Assembly: GCA_044356745.1 (NCBI GenBank)
Contig: JBIKVP010000010.1
Span: 1 to 44,022 of the forward strand
Reading direction: 5' to 3'
DNA: 44,022 nucleotides
Source: JBIKVP01 sp044356745
GTDB taxonomy: Bacteria > Pseudomonadota > Alphaproteobacteria > Rhizobiales > Beijerinckiaceae
Shown: piece after piece, positions 1 through 7,900 of the stretch
Layout: each line of letters opens with the position of its first letter
Numbering within the stretch: position 1 is the stretch's first letter
Notes under the pieces: model-generated
Database searches by the model: none
What the model was told of the DNA's origin: nothing
What the model saw: the letters and a program-made list of their open reading frames with translations, nothing else
Position numbers and translations under genes: made by a program

Positions 1-72
1 CGTTGGTCTGGTTCTAAAAGCGTACCCATACCAAATTGGAATCAAAACAACCTTAATAAAAAGATAACGCCA

Positions 73-117
73 ACTCTTCACTCACGAGGGGTATATGACG
101 AAACAAAGAGTGAGAGT
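73..117 (-). terminator. Possible terminator hairpin downstream of cpdR
   Basis: Inverted repeat of about 10 bp with one bulge: ACTCTTCACTC at 73-83 faces GAGTGAGAGT at 108-117. Read on the minus strand it follows the cpdR stop, and a run of five T lies about ten bases further on. The loop is long (about 24 nt) and the T-run is not adjacent, so this is a weak call. Nothing else was recognised in 1-149. Confidence 0.25.
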
Positions 118-149
118 GCGTTTCTGTTTCTGTCTAAAGAAAGCGTACT

Positions 150-512
150 CTATGCTGCGAGCATTTTCTGCACTTCATTCACCAAATCTTTCAGGTGAAA
201 CGGCTTTGAGAGAATTTTGGCTTCTTTTGGCGCATTTGAATCAGGATTAAGTGCTACAGCAGCAAATCCCGTGATGAACATGACCTTCAAATCAGGATCA
301 AGTTCTGTCGCTTTACGCGCAAGTTCAATCCCGTCCATTTCCGGCATGACAATATCTGTAAGTAGAAGCTCAAACGGTTCTTCCTGAAGACGTTTATAAG
401 CGGATAAGCCATTATCAAAAGAAATGACCTCATAACCAGCACCCTCAAGCGCTTTAACAAGAAAGCGGCGCATGTCATTATCATCTTCGGCTAGAATTAT
501 TTTGGTCATCAT
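150..512 (-). CDS. cpdR: CpdR-like single-domain response regulator
   Basis: A 120-residue stand-alone receiver domain with no output domain. Acidic pocket residues E9, D10 and D11, phospho-acceptor D53 (motif TDIVMPEMDG), T81 and K103 (motif SKPFH) are all present. The text closely matches CpdR of rhizobia and Caulobacter, including FITGFAAVALNP and an Ala-Ala C-terminus. In Caulobacter, unphosphorylated CpdR primes the ClpXP protease and helps localise it to the pole, and phosphorylation through the CckA-ChpT relay switches it off. The two-alanine end fits the reported ClpXP-dependent turnover of CpdR. Two ATG codons stand in tandem at the start (512 and 509) and either could be used. The gene is divergent from chvG across a 141-bp gap. 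Identification is firm; the role is taken from the family. Confidence 0.9.
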   Translation of the reverse strand: MMTKIILAEDDNDMRRFLVKALEGAGYEVISFDNGLSAYKRLQEEPFELLLTDIVMPEMDGIELARKATELDPDLKVMFITGFAAVALNPDSNAPKEAKILSKPFHLKDLVNEVQKMLAA

Positions 513-653
513 CGTGTCTCAGTGAAAAGAATGGAAAAAGATTATCTCATAAGACGTCAGTGTCGTAAAAAAGGCGTGAAGAAAATGATGAATTTTCATT
601 TATTTCGCACCTGACCAATCATAATTTGCATTGTATAAAGGCGGAGTGTGACT

Positions 654-2429
654 ATGCACTCACTTGGAAGAACAACTTTGAGCCGTTTTGCCAATTTTCA
701 AAAATGGATGATGCGTCGCAGTCCACGTGTAGCACGTGTTCAGCGGATACTTTTTTTAAGTTTGGGATCTTCTCTCACGCGTCGGATCGTTTTGCTCAAC
801 CTTGTTGGATTGATCGCGCTTTTGTGCGGATTTTTATATTTAAACCAGTTTCGAGAGGGGTTGATTGAGGCACGCGTCCAAAGTTTACTCACGCAAGGAG
901 AGATTATCGCTGGTGCGATTGCTGCCTCCGCGACCGTAGAAACAGATACCATCATGCTTGATCCTGAAAAATTGCTTCAGCTTCAGACGGGTGAAAGCTC
1001 AAGCATGAATGACGATGGGTTAGCGCCCTTTGAATTTTCGATCAATCCTGAGAGAGTAGCTCCTGTTTTACGGCGTCTTGTTTCACCGACACGAACGCGC
1101 GCGCGCATTTTTGACCGAGATGGCTTAATCCTGCTTGATTCGCGCACCCTTTTTTCACGAGGCGATATTTCACGCCTTGATCTCCCTCCCTTGCAACGTG
1201 AAGAGCCCACTCTTATTGAACGGGGTTGGAACGTGCTCAAACGCCAATTGACCACCGCAAATATTCCCCGTTTTGAAGAATTAGGACCTGCTAACGGGCG
1301 ACGCTTGCCTGAAGTGGATCGCGCCCTCAACGGTTTTTCAGCCAGTATCGTGCGCATGAATACGCAAGGGGAGACCATTGTCTCTGTTGCCGTGCCCGTT
1401 AGACGTTTTCGTGCTGTTAGCGGCGCACTACTACTCTCCACACAAGGGGGAGACATTGACTCAATTATTGCCAAAGAACGTTTTGCACTCTTTGAAGTGT
1501 TCGGCGTTGCTGCCAGCGTGATGGTGCTTTTATCATTTTTACTTGCAGGAACGATTGCAGGGCCTATCAAACGCTTATCAGATGCCGCAGAGCGCGTGCG
1601 ACGAGGAACCAAAGCGCGTTATGAAATTCCTGACCTAACGAGGCGTGCAGATGAAATTGGCCAATTATCAGGCGCATTACGTGATATGACCAAAGCACTC
1701 TATGATCGTATTGAAGCCATTGAACGCTTTGCGGCGGATGTTGCGCATGAACTTAAAAATCCACTCACTTCTTTAAGAAGCGCGGTTGAGACTCTGCCCC
1801 TTGCCAAAACAGAACATGCACAACATCGTCTTTTAGATGTCATTCAGCATGACGTTAAACGCCTTGATCGCCTCATCAGCGACATTTCTGATGCATCACG
1901 TCTTGATGCTGAATTAGCGCGCGAGGAAGCGCAGCGTGTTGATTTAAAAATCTTGCTTGAAACAGTAGTATCACTCACGAATGATGCGCAAAATCAGCCT
2001 CATATCCCGCTTACTTTGACGATTGAAAGCGCACCTTCTTCATCAGGATATTTTGATGTGATGGGCTATGAGTCGCGTCTGGGGCAAGTTATTACGAATT
2101 TAAATGATAATGCGCGCTCATTTTCCCCCCCTCATGGAAGTGTACGCGTCTTTTTGTGCCGCAAAGGCGATGAAATCGAAATTCGTATTGAGGATGACGG
2201 GCCAGGTATCCCCGCTCACGCACTGGAGCGTATTTTTGAACGTTTTTATACGGATCGCCCTGAACAAGGATTTGGTCAAAATTCAGGATTAGGTCTGTCT
2301 ATCTCGCGGCAAATCATTGAAGCCCATCATGGCCGCATCTGGGCGCAAAATCGTGAAAAGCCAGCACAGGGCGCGTGCTTTATCGTGCGATTACCTGCGC
2401 TACAAACGAGCAAACAGAGCGGAAAATAA
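654..2429 (+). CDS. chvG: ChvG/ExoS-type sensor histidine kinase
   Basis: About 591 residues. A first membrane segment lies near residues 40-64. A periplasmic sensing domain of about 210 residues follows, then a second membrane segment near 280-303, a HAMP linker, a dimerisation domain with phospho-accepting His near residue 365 (motif DVAHELKNPLTSLR), and an HATPase domain with N-box (NLNDNARSFSP), G1 (EDDGPGIP), F-box (RIFERFYTDRP) and G2 (GLGLSISRQI). ChvG/ExoS senses acid or envelope stress in rhizobia and Agrobacterium and phosphorylates ChvI. The start at ATG 654 is chosen because GGAG at 643-646 lies 7 nt upstream; a GTG at 648 would be too close. hprK follows after 2 nt, so the genes are cotranscribed. 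The partner gene chvI, usually immediately upstream, is not in this window. Confidence 0.92.
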   Translation: MHSLGRTTLSRFANFQKWMMRRSPRVARVQRILFLSLGSSLTRRIVLLNLVGLIALLCGFLYLNQFREGLIEARVQSLLTQGEIIAGAIAASATVETDTIMLDPEKLLQLQTGESSSMNDDGLAPFEFSINPERVAPVLRRLVSPTRTRARIFDRDGLILLDSRTLFSRGDISRLDLPPLQREEPTLIERGWNVLKRQLTTANIPRFEELGPANGRRLPEVDRALNGFSASIVRMNTQGETIVSVAVPVRRFRAVSGALLLSTQGGDIDSIIAKERFALFEVFGVAASVMVLLSFLLAGTIAGPIKRLSDAAERVRRGTKARYEIPDLTRRADEIGQLSGALRDMTKALYDRIEAIERFAADVAHELKNPLTSLRSAVETLPLAKTEHAQHRLLDVIQHDVKRLDRLISDISDASRLDAELAREEAQRVDLKILLETVVSLTNDAQNQPHIPLTLTIESAPSSSGYFDVMGYESRLGQVITNLNDNARSFSPPHGSVRVFLCRKGDEIEIRIEDDGPGIPAHALERIFERFYTDRPEQGFGQNSGLGLSISRQIIEAHHGRIWAQNREKPAQGACFIVRLPALQTSKQSGK

Positions 2430-2431
2430 TC

Positions 2432-2890
2432 ATGACTGCTCAAAAGCATGTGAATGTGCAAAAAAGCATCCATGCCAATGCGGTTGTCATTGGAGAAAAA
2501 GGCCTTCTGATTCGAGGCGCATCAGGCGTGGGTAAATCGAGCCTCACTTATCAGTTAATAAAGGGAAGTCAGCAGCGCGGCTTGTTTAGTCGTCTTGTTG
2601 GCGACGATCGCGTGCATTTATCGGTTTATGGGGACAAATTATGCGCTAAGCCGCATCACGTTTTATCGGGTCAGATTGAACTGCGCGGCGTTGGTATTAT
2701 CTCAATCCCTTTTATTGCGTCATGTATCATCACGCATATGATTGATTTGACCACGAATCAGCCATCACGCCTTCCAGAGCCACATGAATCCATGATTGAT
2801 CTGATGGGCGTGTCACTTGCGTATACAAAGTTGATGGCAAATAAAGACGCTTATGACGTGATAGAAGCATTTTTAACAAGACAGCCATGA
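2432..2890 (+). CDS. hprK: HPr kinase/phosphorylase, short alphaproteobacterial form
   Basis: A 152-residue protein consisting only of the catalytic domain, with P-loop GASGVGKS at residues 29-36 and the downstream VGDDRV segment. It phosphorylates HPr on the regulatory serine and can remove that phosphate. The Firmicutes enzyme has an extra N-terminal domain and is about twice as long; the short form is normal for rhizobia. The start at ATG 2432, 2 nt after the chvG stop, is preferred over longer in-frame starts that would run inside chvG; a GAGCGGA sequence ends 8 nt before it. manX and ptsH follow, which is the standard rhizobial arrangement. Confidence 0.92.
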   Translation: MTAQKHVNVQKSIHANAVVIGEKGLLIRGASGVGKSSLTYQLIKGSQQRGLFSRLVGDDRVHLSVYGDKLCAKPHHVLSGQIELRGVGIISIPFIASCIITHMIDLTTNQPSRLPEPHESMIDLMGVSLAYTKLMANKDAYDVIEAFLTRQP

Positions 2891-2899
2891 TGCGTGTCT

Positions 2900-2927
2900 T
2901 TAAGGATATTTAGCCACTTATCCTTAA
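2900..2927. repeat. Perfect 9-bp inverted repeat between hprK and manX
   Basis: TTAAGGATA at 2900-2908 and its exact complement TATCCTTAA at 2919-2927 are separated by 10 nt. There is no T-run behind it, so it does not look like an intrinsic terminator. It could be an operator or an mRNA processing hairpin within the 221-nt gap between hprK and manX. I see no gene in that gap. Confidence 0.45.
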
Positions 2928-3111
2928 TAACCTTATGAGATCATAAAACGAATTTAAGACAAACGTCGTACATCTCATGTTATTGCATTGCAAAAGAAAC
3001 AGGTTTATGACGTAAGCATGACATGTTAAAATCTTTTAAACGCGTTATATCCGAATGGATTAAACAACATGATTGAGAGTCAAATGTTGTCAGATCAAGG
3101 ACTGATTGGTC

Positions 3112-3525
3112 ATGGGTTGTGAAATGATCGGGATGGTATTGGTCACGCATGGACATCTGGCCACTGAATTTCGTTCAGCGCTGGAACATGTTGTGGGTCC
3201 CCAACGACAGCTTGAAACGATTGTCATCGGCCCTGATGATGACATTGAAGAGCGACGACGTGATATTCTTCAAGCGGTTGAGCGTGTTGATACGGGTGAA
3301 GGCGTTGTAGTGTGCACTGACATGTTCGGCGGCACACCCTCTAATTTATCCCTGTCAACGCTGCGTTCTGGGCATGTTGAAGTTGTAGCTGGAATCAATC
3401 TCCCCATGCTCATCAAACTCGCCTCTTTAAGAGAAGATGTGTGCCTTCAAGATGCTGTGATTCGTGCACAGGAAGCTGGACGCAAATATATCACGATTGC
3501 GAGCAACATTCTCGCAGGTAAATAA
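3112..3525 (+). CDS. manX: PTS EIIA component, mannose family (ManX/EIIA-Man)
   Basis: About 137 residues forming one EIIA-Man domain. The phospho-accepting histidine is H13 in motif VTHGHLA, and the fold signature DMFGGTPSNLS is present. In alphaproteobacteria this protein has no matching sugar permease. It ends a phosphorelay EI-Npr > HPr > EIIA and serves a regulatory role, together with EIIA-Ntr. ATG 3112 has AAGGA (3097-3101) 10 nt upstream. A TTG at 3106 and an ATG at 3124 are also in frame, and the family usually begins at the MIG corresponding to 3124. Its place between hprK and ptsH supports the assignment. Confidence 0.9.
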   Translation: MGCEMIGMVLVTHGHLATEFRSALEHVVGPQRQLETIVIGPDDDIEERRRDILQAVERVDTGEGVVVCTDMFGGTPSNLSLSTLRSGHVEVVAGINLPMLIKLASLREDVCLQDAVIRAQEAGRKYITIASNILAGK

Positions 3526-3657
3526 GATGCACTTTAAAGAATATGTTTGTCTAAATGTGCTCTTCAAATCCTCATTTTAATATCGTTTAAAGTTGCAGTT
3601 GAGCATCCTCTCACGGTATGCAACGATATGCTTTTGTGAGGGGATGGAAAACAAAAT

Positions 3658-3987
3658 ATGTCGGGAACACCAGAGGTCACATCGACCACACCATCACTCG
3701 TCGAAACGCATCACACAGTGGTGACAAAAGACCTGACAATTATTAATAAAAAGGGTCTTCATGCGCGCGCAACTGCTAAATTTGTGCAGTGTGCTGAACG
3801 TTTTGAAGCTGATATCACGGTTACACGCAGTGATGAAACAGTGGGTGCAACCTCCATTATGGGTATTCTGACACTGGGGGCAGGGATTGGCACTGTGATT
3901 ACCGTCTCAGCCACAGGCGCACAGGCGCAAGAGGCGGTTGAGGCGATTGAAGCTCTCATCAATGATAAGTTTGGTGAAGGGGAATAA
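3658..3987 (+). CDS. ptsH: HPr phosphocarrier protein
   Basis: A 109-residue HPr with catalytic H35 in motif NKKGLHARA and the HprK target serine S66 in motif ATSIMGILTL. Both phosphorylation sites are therefore intact, matching the hprK gene upstream. HPr is usually 85-90 residues; this one has about 20 extra residues rich in Thr and Ser at the N-terminus if ATG 3658 is the start. GAGGGGA (3638-3644) lies 13 nt upstream, which is rather far, so a shorter form starting at the GTG near residue 21 cannot be excluded. The stop codon overlaps or abuts the start of tilS. Confidence 0.93.
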   Translation: MSGTPEVTSTTPSLVETHHTVVTKDLTIINKKGLHARATAKFVQCAERFEADITVTRSDETVGATSIMGILTLGAGIGTVITVSATGAQAQEAVEAIEALINDKFGEGE

Positions 3988-3989
3988 TT

Positions 3990-5042
3990 CTGCGTCTGGA
4001 CGAGCCGCTAAGTGTAAGTGATTTTGAGAAGCTTTTTGCACCCGCTAAAGCTTTTAATGGGATTTTACTTGCCATTTCAGGCGGTTCTGATTCAATGGCG
4101 CTTTTGAATTGTTTTGCGCGCTGGAAAACGCAGTCTAATTTACAAGTGCCTGTTCATGTTGCAACCGTAAACCATGGCTTGCGCCCTGAAGCCGCTCATG
4201 AGTGCGAATTTGTGATAAAACAAGCAAACACCTTAGGACTACCAAGCGTTGTTTTATCGCCTCTTGAAGCACCTCTAAAACACACAGGTCTTCAGGCTTG
4301 GGCACGCCATGCGCGCTATGAATCTTTAAGAACCTACATGGCAAAAGCGGATCTTTCACTGTTGATCACGGCTCATACATGTGATGATCAGGCGGAAACG
4401 ATTCTTATGCGCCTTGCTGCCGGTTCTGGCTTAGCGGGTCTGAGGGGGATGCGCTCTTTAAGCGAGCAAAGGGGTTGCGCGATTTTTCGTCCCTTTCTCA
4501 ATGTCTCCAAACTGCGTTTATTAGCGACATGTCATGCAAAAAATATTCCCTTTATCAATGATCCCTCAAATCAGAATAGTGAATTCACCCGCGTGCGCTG
4601 GCGTGCCCTGATGCCTCAATTTGCACAGGAAGGATTAACACGATCACGCCTTTCAACGTTTTCTCGACGGTGTGAGGAAGCGGATCATGCGCTTGAGCAT
4701 TATGCCTCTCAGCTTGTGATGAATGCGCGGCAGAAAACGCCCTTTTGTCATTGGCAGATCAGCACATGGACGAGCGCACCTTTTGCAGTTGTTCTAAAAG
4801 CAATGACGCAGATCATCGTATCAGTTGAATATGAAGCATTCATATCAAAGCCAGCGGCACAATCATCATTACGTTTGCAACGTTTAGAGGATCTGACGCG
4901 CGCCATCCTCGCATATTGTTCAACACAAGAGCGTATAACGCCGTTTAGGCGCACTCTAAAAGGGTATCTTGTACAAGTTGATCGTCATGGGCGCTTACGT
5001 ATTCATCAAGCACCATTACGGCGTCATCAGCAACCTGTCTGA
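3990..5042 (+). CDS. tilS: tRNA(Ile)-lysidine synthase, non-ATG start
   Basis: TilS uses ATP to attach lysine to C34 of tRNA-Ile(CAU), so that it reads AUA instead of AUG. The PP-loop motif SGGSDS is encoded at 4077-4094. Further family blocks are HVATVNHGLRPEA, TAHTCDDQAETILMRLAAGSG, and RVRWRALMP. The first in-frame ATG (4095) lies inside the PP-loop region and would remove the motif, so the real start must be upstream. The frame is open back to a stop at 3975-3977 and holds no ATG, GTG or TTG before the motif. CTG 3990 lies 6 nt after AAGGGGA (3977-3983); ATT 3987, overlapping the ptsH stop, is the alternative. The product is about 350 residues. The 3' end overlaps convergent queC by 16 bp. 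Confidence 0.85.
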   Translation: MRLDEPLSVSDFEKLFAPAKAFNGILLAISGGSDSMALLNCFARWKTQSNLQVPVHVATVNHGLRPEAAHECEFVIKQANTLGLPSVVLSPLEAPLKHTGLQAWARHARYESLRTYMAKADLSLLITAHTCDDQAETILMRLAAGSGLAGLRGMRSLSEQRGCAIFRPFLNVSKLRLLATCHAKNIPFINDPSNQNSEFTRVRWRALMPQFAQEGLTRSRLSTFSRRCEEADHALEHYASQLVMNARQKTPFCHWQISTWTSAPFAVVLKAMTQIIVSVEYEAFISKPAAQSSLRLQRLEDLTRAILAYCSTQERITPFRRTLKGYLVQVDRHGRLRIHQAPLRRHQQPV

Positions 5043-5752
5043 GCATGCCTCCAACGCTCCCAACCTGCCGCACGCAACTGACATGCGGGACATGTGCCAC
5101 ATCCATAACCCCATGCATGGCGTGTTGCACGCTCTCCTTTATAACATGTGTGTGTATGCTCTATAATCGTATCCATTAAAGGCTGTCCGCCCAACACATG
5201 AGCGAGAGCAAACGTGGCCGCTTTATCACGCCACATGAGCGGCGTGTGTAAGACAAAACGCTGTTCTAACCCTAGATTAAGCGCAACCTGCATGGCTTTA
5301 ATGGTATCATCGCGGCAGTCAGGGTAACCAGAAAAGTCCGTTTCACATACCCCAAGCACAATGTGGCGGCAGTTACGCCGATACGCGAGAGCTGCTGCAA
5401 AGGTGAGAAAAATCAGATTTCGCCCTGGCACAAACGTTGTGGGCAGACCCGATGCGCTCAATGTAATGTCTTGCTCACGCGTCAGGGCTGTTTCAGAAAT
5501 CTGGCCTAAAGCATCAAGTGAGATGAGATGATCATCAGCCAGTTTTCGCATGTCCAGATCAGTAACACCCTTCAACGCATTGCGAAAAGCGTGACGGCAT
5601 TCAAGCTCAACACGATGACGCTGACCATAATCAAAACCAACCGTTTCAACGTGATCAAACGTTTGCAAAGCCCATACTAAACATGTGGCTGAGTCCTGCC
5701 CTCCTGAAAAGAGGACTAAAGCGCGTTGATTGATCTGTTGTGTGTTATCCAT
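5027..5752 (-). CDS. queC: 7-cyano-7-deazaguanine synthase
   Basis: A 241-residue enzyme that converts 7-carboxy-7-deazaguanine to preQ0 with ATP and ammonia, in queuosine biosynthesis. The PP-loop SGGQDS is at residues 16-21, followed by family blocks VGFDYGQRHRVEL, FVPGRNLIFLTFAAALAYR and GVCETDFSGYPDCRD. The zinc site near the C-terminus has the expected cysteines (CYKG, then GCGTCPACQLRA). The start at ATG 5752 has AAAGG about 8 nt upstream; a longer frame would add about 20 residues with no family match. No queD or queE is nearby. The gene is convergent with tilS and overlaps it by 16 bp. Confidence 0.94.
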   Translation of the reverse strand: MDNTQQINQRALVLFSGGQDSATCLVWALQTFDHVETVGFDYGQRHRVELECRHAFRNALKGVTDLDMRKLADDHLISLDALGQISETALTREQDITLSASGLPTTFVPGRNLIFLTFAAALAYRRNCRHIVLGVCETDFSGYPDCRDDTIKAMQVALNLGLEQRFVLHTPLMWRDKAATFALAHVLGGQPLMDTIIEHTHTCYKGERATRHAWGYGCGTCPACQLRAAGWERWRHAQTGC

Positions 5753-5965
5753 TCTAGAGCCTTTAACGATTGGGCTGATAGGAGGCGAAAAGCAACATGC
5801 TGTGAGAACCAAGACGAAGTTTATGAGAGCATATTCCCCTCAAGTACATACCAGTACATACCAGTTAAGCGAAATAAAATGAGATATAACAATGATACAT
5901 GAGCATGGAAACGCAGTGATATGCCACTTTGCAGACCATGGCAGTAAAAGCTGACTAAGCGTAAG

Positions 5966-6781
5966 TTAAGAGGAGGGCAGATGAGGGTTTGCGATCCATC
6001 CTTCCAGCCAATCGACCGTCTCGGGGGCGCCAAAGCGGTTATCCCGTCGCTGCCATGCCCACGCTGCCTGAACAGCACATAGTAATGCGTCGAGATGATC
6101 AGCGCTCTGGTCTTCACAAATATTGTCTGGGGCTACTACGCTGAAGCCGTATAACAATCGCGCTTGTTTGCGGAGGGCTTGCAGCAGGCTGCAACGCGCA
6201 TCACACTGATCTTGAGTTTGTTTTTTAGGCGTGTCATTTTTGTAGCTGCGGCGGCCAATGAAATGGCGGGCGATAACGCTAGGATACGCCTCAATTGTGA
6301 TACGTTGTGAATCGCCTTCGTACAGGTGGGGAATGGTCACCCCCTGTGACAACAGACGCGGAGCACCCTCGAAAAACATCAGACCAACCGGCACCCCGTA
6401 AAGCTTTTGCGGACTTATTGAACCTGCGGCTTTATCGGTTTCACGGCGATGTTCCTTGTCGCCAGCGATACGGTTCTGCTTGTAACTGTTTAGCGCCTCA
6501 CGAAAACCGCTACGACCAAGTTGTTCTGCATGGCGGACATATGCAGCCCAAGACGAAGGCCAATCGATGTTCTCGATGAAGCGACGAGACTGGCCAAAAG
6601 GAAAATCGATCCCAGCAATCCATGGGCCGGGTTTTGCAAGAGTCGCCTCAAACATATCGTAGTTATGCCATGTCTCAAATGACTGGTTCGTCAGAACATC
6701 GTCTTCGAGGGTGCAATGAATACAGATGATAGGTTTGCGCCTCGAAGGTCTACTTGTGAAATCGATGCCTAAAACTTTCAT
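5966..6781 (-). CDS. DUF429 family protein
   Basis: A 271-residue protein that begins KVLGIDFTSRPS and continues with WIAGIDFPFGQ and a late SADHLDALLCAVQAAWA. This spacing of acidic residues (about D7, D59 and D229) is that of the DUF429 family, which has an RNase H-like fold and is predicted to be a nuclease or nucleotidyl hydrolase. No member function is established enough to assign a substrate. It is followed by a 213-bp gap before queC, which holds only a 10-bp tandem repeat, and preceded by prs after 33 bp, so cotranscription with prs is possible. Confidence 0.7.
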   Translation of the reverse strand: MKVLGIDFTSRPSRRKPIICIHCTLEDDVLTNQSFETWHNYDMFEATLAKPGPWIAGIDFPFGQSRRFIENIDWPSSWAAYVRHAEQLGRSGFREALNSYKQNRIAGDKEHRRETDKAAGSISPQKLYGVPVGLMFFEGAPRLLSQGVTIPHLYEGDSQRITIEAYPSVIARHFIGRRSYKNDTPKKQTQDQCDARCSLLQALRKQARLLYGFSVVAPDNICEDQSADHLDALLCAVQAAWAWQRRDNRFGAPETVDWLEGWIANPHLPSS

Positions 6782-6814
6782 GGTAAATCCGTCATATAGG
6801 ATTACTAAAAACTC

Positions 6815-7759
6815 TTAATCAAAGAGGCTGGATACGCTCGATTCTGTGGCCGTGCGGCCAATGGCTTCACCCATGAGTTCTGCAATGCTCAGCACGCGAA
6901 TATTACGCGCGACTTTCACCGCTTCTGTCGGCTGAATGGAATCGGTGATGATCAGTTCTTTAAGCTTGGAAGAGGCAATACGCGCCACCGCTCCACCCGA
7001 TAATACGCCGTGCGTAATATACGCATAAACCTCACGCGCGCCTTTGGCGAGCAACGCTTCAGCGGCATTACATAACGTTCCCCCTGAGTCGACTATATCA
7101 TCCACCAGCACGCAGGTGCGCCCTTCCACATCGCCAATGATGTTCATGACCTCTGATTCTCCTGGACGCTCGCGCCGTTTATCAACAATGGCGAGAGGCG
7201 CATCAATGCGTTTAGCAAACGCACGGGCGCGCACCACACCCCCAACATCAGGAGAGACCACCATTACATTCTGATGATCCATACGTTCCTGAATATCGCG
7301 CACCATGACGGGAGCGGCATAAAGATTGTCGGTGGGAATATCAAAAAAGCCCTGAATTTGTCCGGCATGAAGATCAACCGTTAAAACACGATCAGCACCC
7401 GCATGGGTAATGAGGTTGGCAACCAACTTTGCAGAAATTGGGGTACGTGGCCCAGGTTTGCGATCCTGACGTGCATAGCCAAAATAAGGGATTACAGCCG
7501 TGACACGTTTTGCAGATGAGCGGCGCAGCGCATCAATAATAATCAGCAATTCCATTAAATGATCGTTGGTTGGAAACGAGGTGGATTGAATGACGAAAAC
7601 ATCCTCTCCACGCATATTTTCCTGAATATCAACAAAGATTTCCATATCTGCAAAGCGCTTGACGACGGCGCTGGCAAGAGGTTGATTGAGATAGGCAGCA
7701 ATCGCTTTTGCAAGCGGGGGATTAGAATTGCCAGCAACCAACTTGATTGACGCACTCAT
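6815..7759 (-). CDS. prs: Ribose-phosphate pyrophosphokinase
   Basis: A 314-residue, full-length PRPP synthetase. It makes 5-phosphoribosyl 1-diphosphate from ribose 5-phosphate and ATP for nucleotide, histidine, tryptophan and NAD synthesis. Signature segments include AVIPYFGYARQDRK (ATP and ribose-5-phosphate binding), ILTVDLHAGQIQGFFD-type text (here VLTVDLHAGQIQGFFD) and the PRPP loop CVLVDDIVDSGGT. A decayed palindromic repeat lies upstream at 7814-7865, between this gene and the Sel1-like gene. Confidence 0.96.
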   Translation of the reverse strand: MSASIKLVAGNSNPPLAKAIAAYLNQPLASAVVKRFADMEIFVDIQENMRGEDVFVIQSTSFPTNDHLMELLIIIDALRRSSAKRVTAVIPYFGYARQDRKPGPRTPISAKLVANLITHAGADRVLTVDLHAGQIQGFFDIPTDNLYAAPVMVRDIQERMDHQNVMVVSPDVGGVVRARAFAKRIDAPLAIVDKRRERPGESEVMNIIGDVEGRTCVLVDDIVDSGGTLCNAAEALLAKGAREVYAYITHGVLSGGAVARIASSKLKELIITDSIQPTEAVKVARNIRVLSIAELMGEAIGRTATESSVSSLFD

Positions 7760-7813
7760 CGTATCACTTTCTCAGTTATTTTTATTGCTCAATCATTATT
7801 TATTGATGTGGTG

Positions 7814-7865
7814 TTTAGAGCATGTTGCGCAAAAGTGAAATCCGATTTTGCGTCATAATATGCTC
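7814..7865. repeat. Decayed GAGCATG-type intergenic palindrome
   Basis: The sequence runs from TTTAGAGCATG to ATATGCTC with an inner inverted pair GCAAAA/TTTTGC. It is the same family as the element at 42461-42588, sharing the start TTTAGAGCATG, the core AAGTG-AA-CCG and the closing CAT..ATGC. Elements of this family are scattered between genes in many Hyphomicrobiales. It lies downstream of the Sel1-like gene and upstream of prs. Confidence 0.6.
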
Positions 7866-7900
7866 AAAACCAAGATCGCACACAGTCGGTCAAGCTTAAA

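Noticed and set aside
3015..3040. CtrA-like site near TTAA-AATCTT-TTAA
   Set aside because: The spacer is 6 nt, not the 7 nt of the CtrA consensus TTAA-N7-TTAA.
5843..5862. Tandem 10-bp repeat AGTACATACC x2 between queC and the DUF429 gene
   Set aside because: Only two units and no further structure; not a CRISPR or iteron array.
5821..6117. 98-codon minus-strand frame downstream of the DUF429 gene
   Set aside because: Most of it overlaps the DUF429 coding end in another frame, and it matches no family.
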